DNA of 9,202 nt from Candidatus Omnitrophota bacterium (GCA_026387135.1 JAPLMH010000013.1:1-9202), one strand, 5' to 3'. Positions 1 through 5,785 are shown, numbered from the stretch's first letter. Notes: generated by a model not told the origin, from the letters alone. A program made the numbers and translations.

Positions 1-1260
1 GATCCTTACGGTGGTATCTTTTTCGGATTCCGCCAAAAACTGCGAAACATACTCCTTCATTTCGGATACGTAAATATCGTTTCTATTGAATATGCCGTCG
101 ACCAGTATCTGGCGCCTCTTCTGGTATACGTTATTAAGCCAGAAAGCCATTACAGGATCGTCTATTTTATAGAATACGCCGCTCTTCTGTATGAATCCCA
201 GCTGGGAGAGCTCAAGAAGGTCACAAGACGCGTCCGATTGTTTCGATCTTATATTCTTTGATATGTCAGAGAGCTTATTCCTTCCGGACGCTATCGAAAC
301 CAGTATGGAGAAGTACCTCTCCTTATATTTGGTATCTATGAGATCCAGTATGAAATTCAGCAGGTATTGATGTATCACGCCGTTGGCGTTGTATATGAGG
401 TCAATGACGGCCCGGACAGCTATATCGCTGTCTATGAAGTTGGTCATCGCTTCCGCCGCTATCTCTTTGGATCTTCTCAATATATGATTAAGGTAGAAAG
501 GGTTCCCGTCCGTAAATGCGATGAAGAATTTCTGCAATGAGGTGTCTATCTCGAAGCCCGAAGCCTGGGTATCTATGTACTTCTTGGCGGCCTGGGTATC
601 GAAGCCGGAAACTTTTACTATCTCAAAATTTCCGAATAGGAGCGAAAGTTTTTCGGAGAGTATCTTCTTGAATATCTGGTTTCGCGAGGAGGAGACTATA
701 TACATAGTGTCCTTTTGTATCATTATCACTTTGCCGAAGTTCAGGAAAGGGTTCTTTACGCCTATATGTTCGAGATTATCAAATTCATCCAGTATAACGA
801 CGCATGAGCGCTTTATCTCCTCTTTAAGTGTAGAGGTGAGACTTAAGAGGCTGAAATAGGCCTCGTCAAAGTCGCCTTTGTCTACGCATGAATTGATATT
901 TCTGACGGCGGCATATGTCTTCGGCAAGAGCTCCTGGGCCTTGTCCAGCAGATTTTCCAGCTCAAAACCTACCCTCTCACCGGTCTTTGTGAGGGCATTG
1001 TAGAGTAGAGTGGCTATGAAGCGGTTGGAGAACGACCGAAAGGGCTCCTTTACCACCTCAACATAGATGGTTATAAAGTCTTCCTCTTTGATGGAATACA
1101 GGAAGTGGTGGAGTATCGATGTCTTTCCGGAAAGGCTCTGTCCCGTAAGAGCTATATTCTGCCTATAGCCGTCCTTCAAGGCGAGGGTCCTCTTATTAAG
1201 GAGATCCAGGACCTCCTCTCTTCCGAAAAACTTCTCTCCGACTACAGGTTCGCTGAACAT
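1..1260 (-). CDS. AAA+/STAND-type ATP-binding protein (archaeal-ATPase-like), 3' end outside window
   Basis: The frame runs open from the ATG at 1260 to the window edge (420 codons, no stop), so the C-terminus is missing. Seen: an N-terminal FFGRE motif (residues 11-15), a Walker A GQSLSGKT (40-47), a Walker B VVILDEFD with D158-E159, a sensor-1-like strand ending in VSSSRN, and a winged-helix-like segment around residues 318-375 that ends in FYKIDDPVMAFW. That order (GRE box, P-loop, DE box, winged helix, DP..xFW signature) is typical of the MNS/STAND-related 'archaeal ATPase' family (ATPase_2), which binds ATP; individual functions are mostly unknown. An AAGGG at 1267-1271 lies 6 nt before the ATG and overlaps the stop of the preceding lipoprotein gene, so the two are probably cotranscribed. 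No signal peptide or membrane segment is visible. I do not assign a biological role. Confidence 0.85.
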   Translation of the reverse strand, partial: MFSEPVVGEKFFGREEVLDLLNKRTLALKDGYRQNIALTGQSLSGKTSILHHFLYSIKEEDFITIYVEVVKEPFRSFSNRFIATLLYNALTKTGERVGFELENLLDKAQELLPKTYAAVRNINSCVDKGDFDEAYFSLLSLTSTLKEEIKRSCVVILDEFDNLEHIGVKNPFLNFGKVIMIQKDTMYIVSSSRNQIFKKILSEKLSLLFGNFEIVKVSGFDTQAAKKYIDTQASGFEIDTSLQKFFIAFTDGNPFYLNHILRRSKEIAAEAMTNFIDSDIAVRAVIDLIYNANGVIHQYLLNFILDLIDTKYKERYFSILVSIASGRNKLSDISKNIRSKQSDASCDLLELSQLGFIQKSGVFYKIDDPVMAFWLNNVYQKRRQILVDGIFNRNDIYVSEMKEYVSQFLAESEKDTTVRI

Positions 1261-1266
1261 GATATG

Positions 1267-1271
1267 CCCTT
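1267..1271 (-). promoter_or_regulatory. Ribosome binding site of the ATPase gene
   Basis: AAGGG on the minus strand, 6 nt from the ATG at 1260. It overlaps the TAA stop (1270-1272) of the upstream lipoprotein gene, which fits translational coupling and supports this start. Confidence 0.55.
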
Positions 1272-2016
1272 AACGTGATAAGTAATAGAACGGATTCTGC
1301 GGCTCGCCGTTCCTGCGTATCTCAAAATGCAGGCTCGGTTCCTTGGCGCGGCCTCCTCTTCCGACTTTAGCTATTACACCATTCTGCTCTACCAGATCTC
1401 CCGGCTTGACAAGCAGGATGGAGTTATATGCATAGACGGTCTGAAAACTGTCTCCGTGGTCAAGTATTATAGTCTTGCCGAACCCTTTAAGCCACTCGTC
1501 GCAGAATACCACCTTGCCGGATCTCGACGCTTTTACGCTTGCTCCCTCCGAGGCGTGTATATCTATCCCTTTGTTCTTGGTCTTGTCCATCTTGGCGCCG
1601 TAATAGGATATCACACTTCCCTTGATCGGCCACGAAAAAAATTCTTTTGAAAAGAATCGATACTGTGCCTCCTGTTTTTTGGCGGTGCCCGGTATAAGGA
1701 GCCTCTGGCCCCGGCTTATATCGCGCGAATCATCCAGGTTATTGGCGCTTACCAAGGCATTGATATCTACGTCATATAATTTGGAGATGCTCCACAGCGT
1801 ATCCCCGCCTTTTACGTAATGGTATGTTCCGCCTATATGCGTGGAGACCGCGTTATATTCGTAAGGGGTGGAAGCCGTCTTGCATCCCGCGAGTATCAAA
1901 ATCAAAAGCAGCGCTGGAGCGAGCGATGGGAATCGAACCCACGTATCAAGCTTGGGAAGCTCGTATTCTACCATTGAATTACGCTCGCAGTTTTTCATTT
2001 GCGCAAGATCGCTCAT
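1270..2016 (-). CDS. NlpD-like lipoprotein: LysM plus degenerate LytM/M23 domain; start uncertain
   Basis: Likely a periplasmic lipoprotein that binds peptidoglycan and may activate a cell-wall amidase. Numbered from the ATG at 2016: hydrophobic stretch ALLLILILAGC ending in a lipobox with Cys45; LysM at about 65-109 (GDTLWSIS...ANNL...RGQRLLIPG); LytM/M23 fold at about 126-246. Metal and catalytic positions are largely lost: the usual HxxxD is N148..D152, the usual YAH is YAY197, and HxH is S228-L-H230. This pattern resembles NlpD/EnvC-type activators, not hydrolases (inference from family knowledge). The start is unresolved because residues 10-34 are encoded inside a tRNA-Gly gene. The 2016 ATG overlaps the pfkB stop (TAATG) and has AAGG 5 nt upstream; an ATG at 1974 lies inside the tRNA; the only later option (TTG at 1905) leaves a signal far too short. 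The mature part from codon 1884 is secure. Confidence 0.8.
   Translation of the reverse strand: MSDLAQMKNCERNSMVEYELPKLDTWVRFPSLAPALLLILILAGCKTASTPYEYNAVSTHIGGTYHYVKGGDTLWSISKLYDVDINALVSANNLDDSRDISRGQRLLIPGTAKKQEAQYRFFSKEFFSWPIKGSVISYYGAKMDKTKNKGIDIHASEGASVKASRSGKVVFCDEWLKGFGKTIILDHGDSFQTVYAYNSILLVKPGDLVEQNGVIAKVGRGGRAKEPSLHFEIRRNGEPQNPFYYLSR
1915..1988 (-). tRNA. tRNA-Gly (anticodon CCC)
   Basis: Read on the minus strand, 74 nt including encoded CCA. The acceptor stem GCGAGCG/CGCTCGC pairs perfectly. D stem ATTC/GAAT has a GG-containing loop. Anticodon stem CGAGC/GCTTG (one G-U) carries the loop TTCCCAA, giving anticodon CCC. T stem GTGGG/CCCAT (one G-U) has the canonical loop TTCGATT. The discriminator base is U, normal for bacterial glycine tRNA. 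CCA is encoded at 1917-1915. It sits 27 nt after the pfkB stop and directly in front of the lipoprotein's hydrophobic signal core, within the same strand series, with no convincing promoter of its own, so it may be processed from the long transcript. Confidence 0.97.
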
Positions 2017-2915
2017 TAGAACCTTGTCAATTTTTTGAAATCGGCATATCTTCTGTTGATATCGGGCAGTTTTATGCCCAACAGTCTGTTTACGCTGAAA
2101 TCCTCTACAGCAAATGACGCCATTATGCTGCCATATACCATGCTCTTTCTTATTATTGCGTCATCTATCTTTTTGGCCCTGCTCAAATAGCCTATTACGC
2201 CCCCGGCGAACGTATCGCCGGCGCCTGTCGGGTCATGCACATATTCCAAGGGGTACGCTGGAGCGACAAAGTGGCCGCGCCTGGAGTAATATATAACGCC
2301 GTGCTCACCTTTCTTTATTACAACGCTTTTGGGGCCTTTTGAAGTAATGGCCTTTGCGGCCTTCATCAGGTTTGATTCTCCGCTGAATTGTCTTGCCTCA
2401 GCGTCGTTTAAAAGGAAGATATCTACTTTGTGCAGGAATTTTTCCAGAGATCTCTTCTTGCTCGTTATCCAATGGTTCATAGAATCGCAGGCGATCAACT
2501 TTGGTCTCTTCACCTGCTTTAATACGCTCTCCTGAAGGTCCGGATCTATATTGGCAAGGAATAATATATTAGGATTCCTTAAGGCATGGGGTATCTCGGG
2601 CGCGAAGTCCTGAAATACATTAAGGTGCGTGGCAAGGGTATGCGCAATATTCATATCATATTCGTATCGCCCTTCCCACCGGAAGGTCTTGCCTTTGGCT
2701 ATCGTTATGCCGTTAGTGCCTATTCCTCTCTCTTTTAAGAGCTGCAGATATCTCTTGGGAAAATCCTCACCGACCGTGGCTATGATATTGACCTTACCGA
2801 AGAATGACGCTGAAATGGAGAAGAATGTGGCCGAGCCTCCCAGTATCTCATCTTTTTTACCGAAAGGCGTCTCTATGGAATCGAGCGCTACCGAACCTAC
2901 GACCAATATGCTCAT
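2016..2915 (-). CDS. PfkB/ribokinase-family carbohydrate (or nucleoside) kinase
   Basis: A full-length 299-residue PfkB-family kinase that transfers phosphate from ATP to a sugar or nucleoside alcohol; the substrate cannot be read from sequence. Seen: N-terminal strand ILVVGSVALD, the family's glycine pair G26-G27 in the substrate-binding segment, an NDAE motif (170-173; N..E metal/phosphate motif), and the C-terminal signature DPTGAGDTFAGG (228-239) with the catalytic Asp234 in GAGD. It does not look like the heptose-7-phosphate kinase RfaE1/HldA, because that family's characteristic N-terminal SPEAPVPV-type segment is absent, although heptose genes lie upstream. The start at 2915 is set by AAAGGAG 4 nt upstream; that site lies inside a palindromic element, and the A of the ATG sits at the element boundary. 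The stop overlaps an ATG by one base (TAATG). Confidence 0.93.
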   Translation of the reverse strand: MSILVVGSVALDSIETPFGKKDEILGGSATFFSISASFFGKVNIIATVGEDFPKRYLQLLKERGIGTNGITIAKGKTFRWEGRYEYDMNIAHTLATHLNVFQDFAPEIPHALRNPNILFLANIDPDLQESVLKQVKRPKLIACDSMNHWITSKKRSLEKFLHKVDIFLLNDAEARQFSGESNLMKAAKAITSKGPKSVVIKKGEHGVIYYSRRGHFVAPAYPLEYVHDPTGAGDTFAGGVIGYLSRAKKIDDAIIRKSMVYGSIMASFAVEDFSVNRLLGIKLPDINRRYADFKKLTRF

Positions 2916-2930
2916 CCCGCTCCTTTGGCA
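2915..2930. repeat. Left arm of 16-bp imperfect inverted repeat
   Basis: TCCCGCTCCTTTGGCA; it pairs with 3004-3019 with one mismatch and contains the pfkB-family gene's ribosome binding site on the minus strand. Confidence 0.85.
2920..2926 (-). promoter_or_regulatory. Ribosome binding site of the pfkB-family gene, inside the inverted repeat
   Basis: AAAGGAG on the minus strand, 4 nt from the ATG at 2915. It lies within the left arm of the 16-bp inverted repeat, so it could pair with the distal arm in a transcript reading through from thiC. Confidence 0.7.
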
Positions 2931-2948
2931 AATTTGTTATTTCATTTG

Positions 2949-2976
2949 CCTATAATATTTTGGTTATTTGTTACAA
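2949..2976 (-). promoter_or_regulatory. Possible weak promoter for the pfkB-family gene inside the element
   Basis: On the minus strand TTGTAA (4/6 to TTGACA) and TATAGG (4/6 to TATAAT) are separated by 16 nt in the AT-rich centre of the element. A transcript started here would lack the distal hairpin arm. AT-rich DNA yields such matches easily, so support is weak. Confidence 0.25.
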
Positions 2977-2979
2977 TAT

Positions 2980-3024
2980 TTAATCTCGCCACAAATGGTT
3001 TTGTGCCAAAGGGGCGGGACTCAT
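2980..3024 (-). other. 14-codon leader ORF, possible remnant of the original pfkB start
   Basis: ATG at 3024 begins MSPAPLAQNHLWRD and stops at TAA 2982-2980. Its first five bases, ATGAG, equal the first five bases of the pfkB-family gene; it then runs into the palindromic element. No good Shine-Dalgarno is close (only a GAGAG about 9 nt upstream). I read it as the pre-insertion start codon left behind, not an evolved gene; a leader peptide is the alternative. Confidence 0.25.
3004..3019. repeat. Right arm of 16-bp imperfect inverted repeat
   Basis: TGCCAAAGGGGCGGGA, the inverted copy of 2915-2930 with one difference. In RNA of the minus strand this arm comes first and could base-pair over the downstream ribosome binding site. 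Confidence 0.85.
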
Positions 3025-3036
3025 GGATTTAACTCT

Positions 3037-4323
3037 CTACTTCCTGCTTAAACACTTTTCCGCGGTCTTTATCGAGCAATATTCTCCGCACATGGTGCAT
3101 ACATCTTTCGATCCGGGCTTTGAGTGCTTTCTGTATTCAGCCGGTTTTACCGGATCTATGGCCAGGGCGAACTGTTTCTTCCAGTTGCGTTCGGCCCTTG
3201 CTCTGGAGATAGCTCTATCTTTATCTATAGCGCCCTTCACGCCTTTAGCTATATCGGCTGCATGCGCTGCGATCTTTGATGCTATAACGCCTTCCTTTAC
3301 ATCCTCAAGTGTTGGAAGCCTCAAATGTTCCGCCGGCGTAACGTAGCATAAAAAGTCCGCGCCGGCGCTCCCGGCTATGGCGCCGCCGATAGCCGAAGTT
3401 ATGTGGTCATAGCCCGGAGCTATGTCGGTTACCAAAGGGCCCAGAACATAGAATGGCGCGCCGTTACATATCGACTTTTCCAAAATTACGTTTGCCTCTA
3501 TCTGGTCTATGGGCACATGACCGGGCCCTTCTATCATGACCTGGACACTTTTTTTAAGCGCGCGCCTTTGCAGCTGGCCCAATGTTATAAGCTCAGTGAG
3601 CTGCGGCTTGTCGGTCGCGTCAAGTATGGATCCGGGCCTTAAGCCGTCCCCTAGGCTCAAAGTTATATCATGACGCTTCGCAACTTCTATAACCCGGTCA
3701 AAATATTCGTAAAACGGGTTTTCCTTATTGTTCGTTATAATCCATTCGGCCAGGAAAGCGCCGCCCCTGCTCACTATATCCAGCAGCCGCGGATTTATTT
3801 TTAATATATCGAGAGCTTTTTTGGTAACGCCCGCGTGTATGGTGAAGAAGTCAACACCTTCGCCGGCCTGCTTCTCCAATACAGCGAACATGTCATCGGC
3901 GGTGATATCCGCTATCGAACCATATTTTTTTAATCCGTTTATGACTATTTCGTATATGGGAACGGTCCCAACGGGTACTTTTGATCGCGCCAGGATCTTG
4001 CGCCTGGTCTCTTCGATGCGTGTGCCGGTGGAAAGGTCCATGATCGCGTCGGCGCCGCTCTTGATGGATAGCTCCATCTTCTTTATTTCGCCCGATATGT
4101 CGGAAGAGTCTTTCGAGGTCCCTATGTTGGCGTTTATCTTGGTCCTGAGCCCACGGCCGATACCGCAGGGCTTTTCGAGACGATGCCGGGTATTTTTTGG
4201 TATAACGATGGTGCCGCCGACAAGCCCCTTGCGGATAAAGTCTAGAGAGACGCCTTCGTCGTTAGCGACGCGGCGCATCTCGGGTGAACTCCTGCCGGAC
4301 TTAGCTATCTCTATCTGGGTCAT
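3037..4323 (-). CDS. thiC: Phosphomethylpyrimidine synthase ThiC
   Basis: A radical-SAM enzyme that converts aminoimidazole ribotide to the thiamine pyrimidine HMP-P in the cytosol. At 428 residues it matches the short bacterial/archaeal form, without the N-terminal domain of the E. coli type. Seen: MDLSTG (95-100), GTVPIYE (119-125), FTIHAGV (160-166), SRGGAFLAEW (185-194), GDGLRPG (225-231), EGPGHVP (265-271), and GPLVTDIAPGYDH with H307. The C-terminal cluster motif is CTMCGEYC (C409, C412, C416), spaced CX2CX3C. The start overlaps the stop of thiD2 as ATGA; there is no close Shine-Dalgarno, so translation is probably coupled. The paralogue BzaF (5-hydroxybenzimidazole synthase) is the main alternative, but the adjacent HMP-P kinase domain favours thiamine synthesis. 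No TPP riboswitch is visible upstream. Confidence 0.96.
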   Translation of the reverse strand: MTQIEIAKSGRSSPEMRRVANDEGVSLDFIRKGLVGGTIVIPKNTRHRLEKPCGIGRGLRTKINANIGTSKDSSDISGEIKKMELSIKSGADAIMDLSTGTRIEETRRKILARSKVPVGTVPIYEIVINGLKKYGSIADITADDMFAVLEKQAGEGVDFFTIHAGVTKKALDILKINPRLLDIVSRGGAFLAEWIITNNKENPFYEYFDRVIEVAKRHDITLSLGDGLRPGSILDATDKPQLTELITLGQLQRRALKKSVQVMIEGPGHVPIDQIEANVILEKSICNGAPFYVLGPLVTDIAPGYDHITSAIGGAIAGSAGADFLCYVTPAEHLRLPTLEDVKEGVIASKIAAHAADIAKGVKGAIDKDRAISRARAERNWKKQFALAIDPVKPAEYRKHSKPGSKDVCTMCGEYCSIKTAEKCLSRK

Positions 4324-4745
4324 GATAAATGAGAAAGAGCCTTCTTTTCGATCTCGTAAACCTTAAATCTCAGTTTAGTGAATTTCGCGGAGTCGTTCTT
4401 GTCGATAAGCTTAAAGAACTCCTCCAGCACCCTCAACGATTCTTTTGCTCTCTCTATATTTGCGCTGAATATATCGGAATAGTCGAGCCTTCTCATCTCG
4501 CTTTTTCTCCGCTCCTTACGCCCGACATCGGATCTCACATTACGTGTTTCGAATAATAATTTTGATGAAACGGGCGTATTCTTTAGAATGTCTGTAATGC
4601 TGTGCCTGGCTGCCTTCAGGTCTTTGGTAAGGCCCGGCGAATCCCATATGAACCGCGTGACCTCCTCGCAAACCCTTAAGCCTTCGCGCGACCTGTTGAA
4701 GTTCGCGTCAATAATACGGAAGACCTCTTTCTTTAGCATCGGCAT
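4320..4745 (-). CDS. thiD2: Stand-alone ThiD2, hydroxymethylpyrimidine phosphate kinase
   Basis: Predicted to phosphorylate HMP-P to HMP-PP, the step after ThiC. The 141-residue all-helical protein matches the ThiD2 domain (PF17792), usually met as the N-terminal part of some thiamine-phosphate synthases: RIIDANFNRSREGLRVCEEV (10-29) and LKAARH (43-48) are characteristic. No ThiE barrel follows; the gene stops at TGA and overlaps thiC by 4 nt, so this is a free-standing version. The motif recurs in the C-terminal half as ANIERAKESLRVLEEF (95-110), which suggests an internal duplication. The start at 4745 overlaps rfaE2 by 13 nt and has only a weak GAAAGAAG upstream; the ATG at 4739 is the alternative. 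Family members are described as strictly monofunctional kinases, unlike ThiD. Confidence 0.88.
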   Translation of the reverse strand: MPMLKKEVFRIIDANFNRSREGLRVCEEVTRFIWDSPGLTKDLKAARHSITDILKNTPVSSKLLFETRNVRSDVGRKERRKSEMRRLDYSDIFSANIERAKESLRVLEEFFKLIDKNDSAKFTKLRFKVYEIEKKALSHLS

Positions 4746-5209
4746 GCGCTTCTTTCTATTATTGAAGTTGTCGAGTATCCCTTAAGATATGGTATATTTT
4801 TTACTTTTCCGCCGTTCTTTATTACGAAATCGCCGCCGACTATATCTCTTATCTTCCAGTCACCGCCCTTAACAAGCACATCGGGTTTTAATCTCATGAT
4901 AAGTTTTTCGGGAGTTGACTCGGAGAATAATGTCACATAATCTACAGAGCTTAATGCCGCCAGGACCTTTGCCCTGTCGGACTCTTTATTGATCGGACGG
5001 CCCTTGCCCTTTACCTTCCTTACGGAGGAGTCGGTGTTAAGCCCTATAACAAGCACATCGCCAAGACGCCTTGCTTTAGAAAGGTAATCCACGTGGCCGA
5101 CATGAAGAATATCGAAACAGCCGTTGGTGAAGACTATTTTTTTACCTTTGCTCTTTAGGGCGGCCAGCGTCCCTGCTAAAATATTTGCGGCCTTGATCTT
5201 CGATACCAT
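4733..5209 (-). CDS. rfaE2: D-glycero-beta-D-manno-heptose 1-phosphate adenylyltransferase
   Basis: A cytosolic nucleotidyltransferase that makes ADP-heptose for the LPS inner core. At 158 residues it is the separate adenylyltransferase domain that in E. coli is fused to the heptose kinase as HldE. Seen: VFTNGCFDILHVGHVDYL with the HxGH motif (H36-H39), GLNTDSSVR (56-64), RPINKESDRA (71-80), KPDVLVKGGDW (108-118), and GYSTTSII (144-151) near the C-terminus. It directly abuts gmhA (TAG then ATG with no gap) and overlaps thiD2 by 13 nt. No good Shine-Dalgarno precedes it; coupled translation is likely. The kinase HldA and phosphatase GmhB are not in the window. Confidence 0.94.
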   Translation of the reverse strand: MVSKIKAANILAGTLAALKSKGKKIVFTNGCFDILHVGHVDYLSKARRLGDVLVIGLNTDSSVRKVKGKGRPINKESDRAKVLAALSSVDYVTLFSESTPEKLIMRLKPDVLVKGGDWKIRDIVGGDFVIKNGGKVKNIPYLKGYSTTSIIERSACRC

Positions 5210-5782
5210 CTATTTTTTAAACATCCTCTCTTCAACAAGGGCGCATATTATGTGAGCGATCAATATGTGCGACTCCTGAACCCTCGGAGTATCTTTTGTG
5301 CCGACCACTATCGATATATCCGCTTCCTTCTTCATCTTTCCGCCGTCGCCGCCTGAGAGAGCGATAGTCTTCATGCCGATAGAACGCGCTTTTTTGAAGG
5401 CTTCGATCACGTTCTTGGAATTGCCGCTGGTTGATATGCCCAGAGCGACGTCGCCTTGAACGCCCAGAGCCTCTATCTGCCTTGAAAAGACCACATCGTA
5501 ACCGTAATCGTTGGCTATAGCTGTCAGTATCGATGTGTTCGTTGTCAATGCTATGGCCGGCAATGCCTTGCGCTCCATCTTGAACCTTCCCACCAGCTCA
5601 GCAGCTATGTGCTGACTGTCAGAGGCGCTGCCGCCATTACCGAAGACCAGCAGTTTCTTATCCCCTTTGAGGCTATCGATGATGATATTTACAGCCGACT
5701 CAATATTGCCTACCTGGCTCCTAAGGAGATCCTCCTTGGCCGCAATGCTCTCTTTTATAAAAAGCTCGATATTTTTTTTCAT
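5210..5782 (-). CDS. gmhA: Phosphoheptose isomerase
   Basis: Converts sedoheptulose 7-phosphate to D-glycero-D-manno-heptose 7-phosphate, the first committed step to ADP-heptose. This 190-residue SIS-domain protein has the family's usual length. Seen: GNGGSASDSQHIAAELVGRF (48-67), GISTSGNS (115-122), and TPRVQESHILIAHIICALVE (165-184). The zinc site known in the family (H, E, Q, H) appears as H58, E62, Q169 and H177 with the correct spacing. The ATG lies 3 nt after the pfp stop, without an evident Shine-Dalgarno, so it probably depends on translation from the upstream gene. Followed directly by rfaE2, as expected for a heptose pathway unit. Confidence 0.95.
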   Translation of the reverse strand: MKKNIELFIKESIAAKEDLLRSQVGNIESAVNIIIDSLKGDKKLLVFGNGGSASDSQHIAAELVGRFKMERKALPAIALTTNTSILTAIANDYGYDVVFSRQIEALGVQGDVALGISTSGNSKNVIEAFKKARSIGMKTIALSGGDGGKMKKEADISIVVGTKDTPRVQESHILIAHIICALVEERMFKK

Positions 5783-5785
5783 ATT

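Larger units (their letters stand above)
2915..3019. mobile_element. Candidate 105-bp MITE-like element with 16-bp inverted ends and CTCA flanking repeats
   Basis: The left end TCCCGCTCCTTTGGCA (2915-2930) and right end TGCCAAAGGGGCGGGA (3004-3019) are inverted copies matching at 15 of 16 positions. Between them is 73 bp of AT-rich sequence without a credible gene. Directly outside each end stands CTCA (2911-2914 and 3020-3023), a possible 4-bp target-site duplication (5 bp, CTCAT, if the boundary T is counted with the flank). Removing the element plus one repeat rejoins ATGAG to the pfkB coding sequence without changing its first codons. This supports insertion at that start codon. The alternative is a native regulatory hairpin with coincidental repeats. 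No second copy was noticed in the window. Confidence 0.5.

Noticed and set aside
2025..2030. Perfect TTGACA hexamer on the minus strand before the tRNA-Gly
   Set aside because: No acceptable -10 hexamer occurs at 16-18 nt spacing, and the sequence encodes the end of the pfkB-family protein; it is not convincing as a tRNA promoter.
1824..2117. Plus-strand ORF of 97 codons containing GIEPTYQAWEARILPLNYAR
   Set aside because: This is the antisense reading of the tRNA-Gly gene, a well-known source of spurious proteins; there is no ribosome binding site or family match.
2951..2956. TATAAT on the plus strand
   Set aside because: There is no matching -35 and no plus-strand gene downstream; it arises in AT-rich element DNA.
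2915..3019. Reading the palindrome as an intrinsic terminator after thiC
   Set aside because: The loop is 73 nt long and no run of U follows the second arm; instead the next gene's start codon follows.
3728..4366. Plus-strand ORF of 212 codons opposite thiC
   Set aside because: It lies opposite a highly conserved thiC sequence, has no recognisable domain, and shares the strand with no other real gene.
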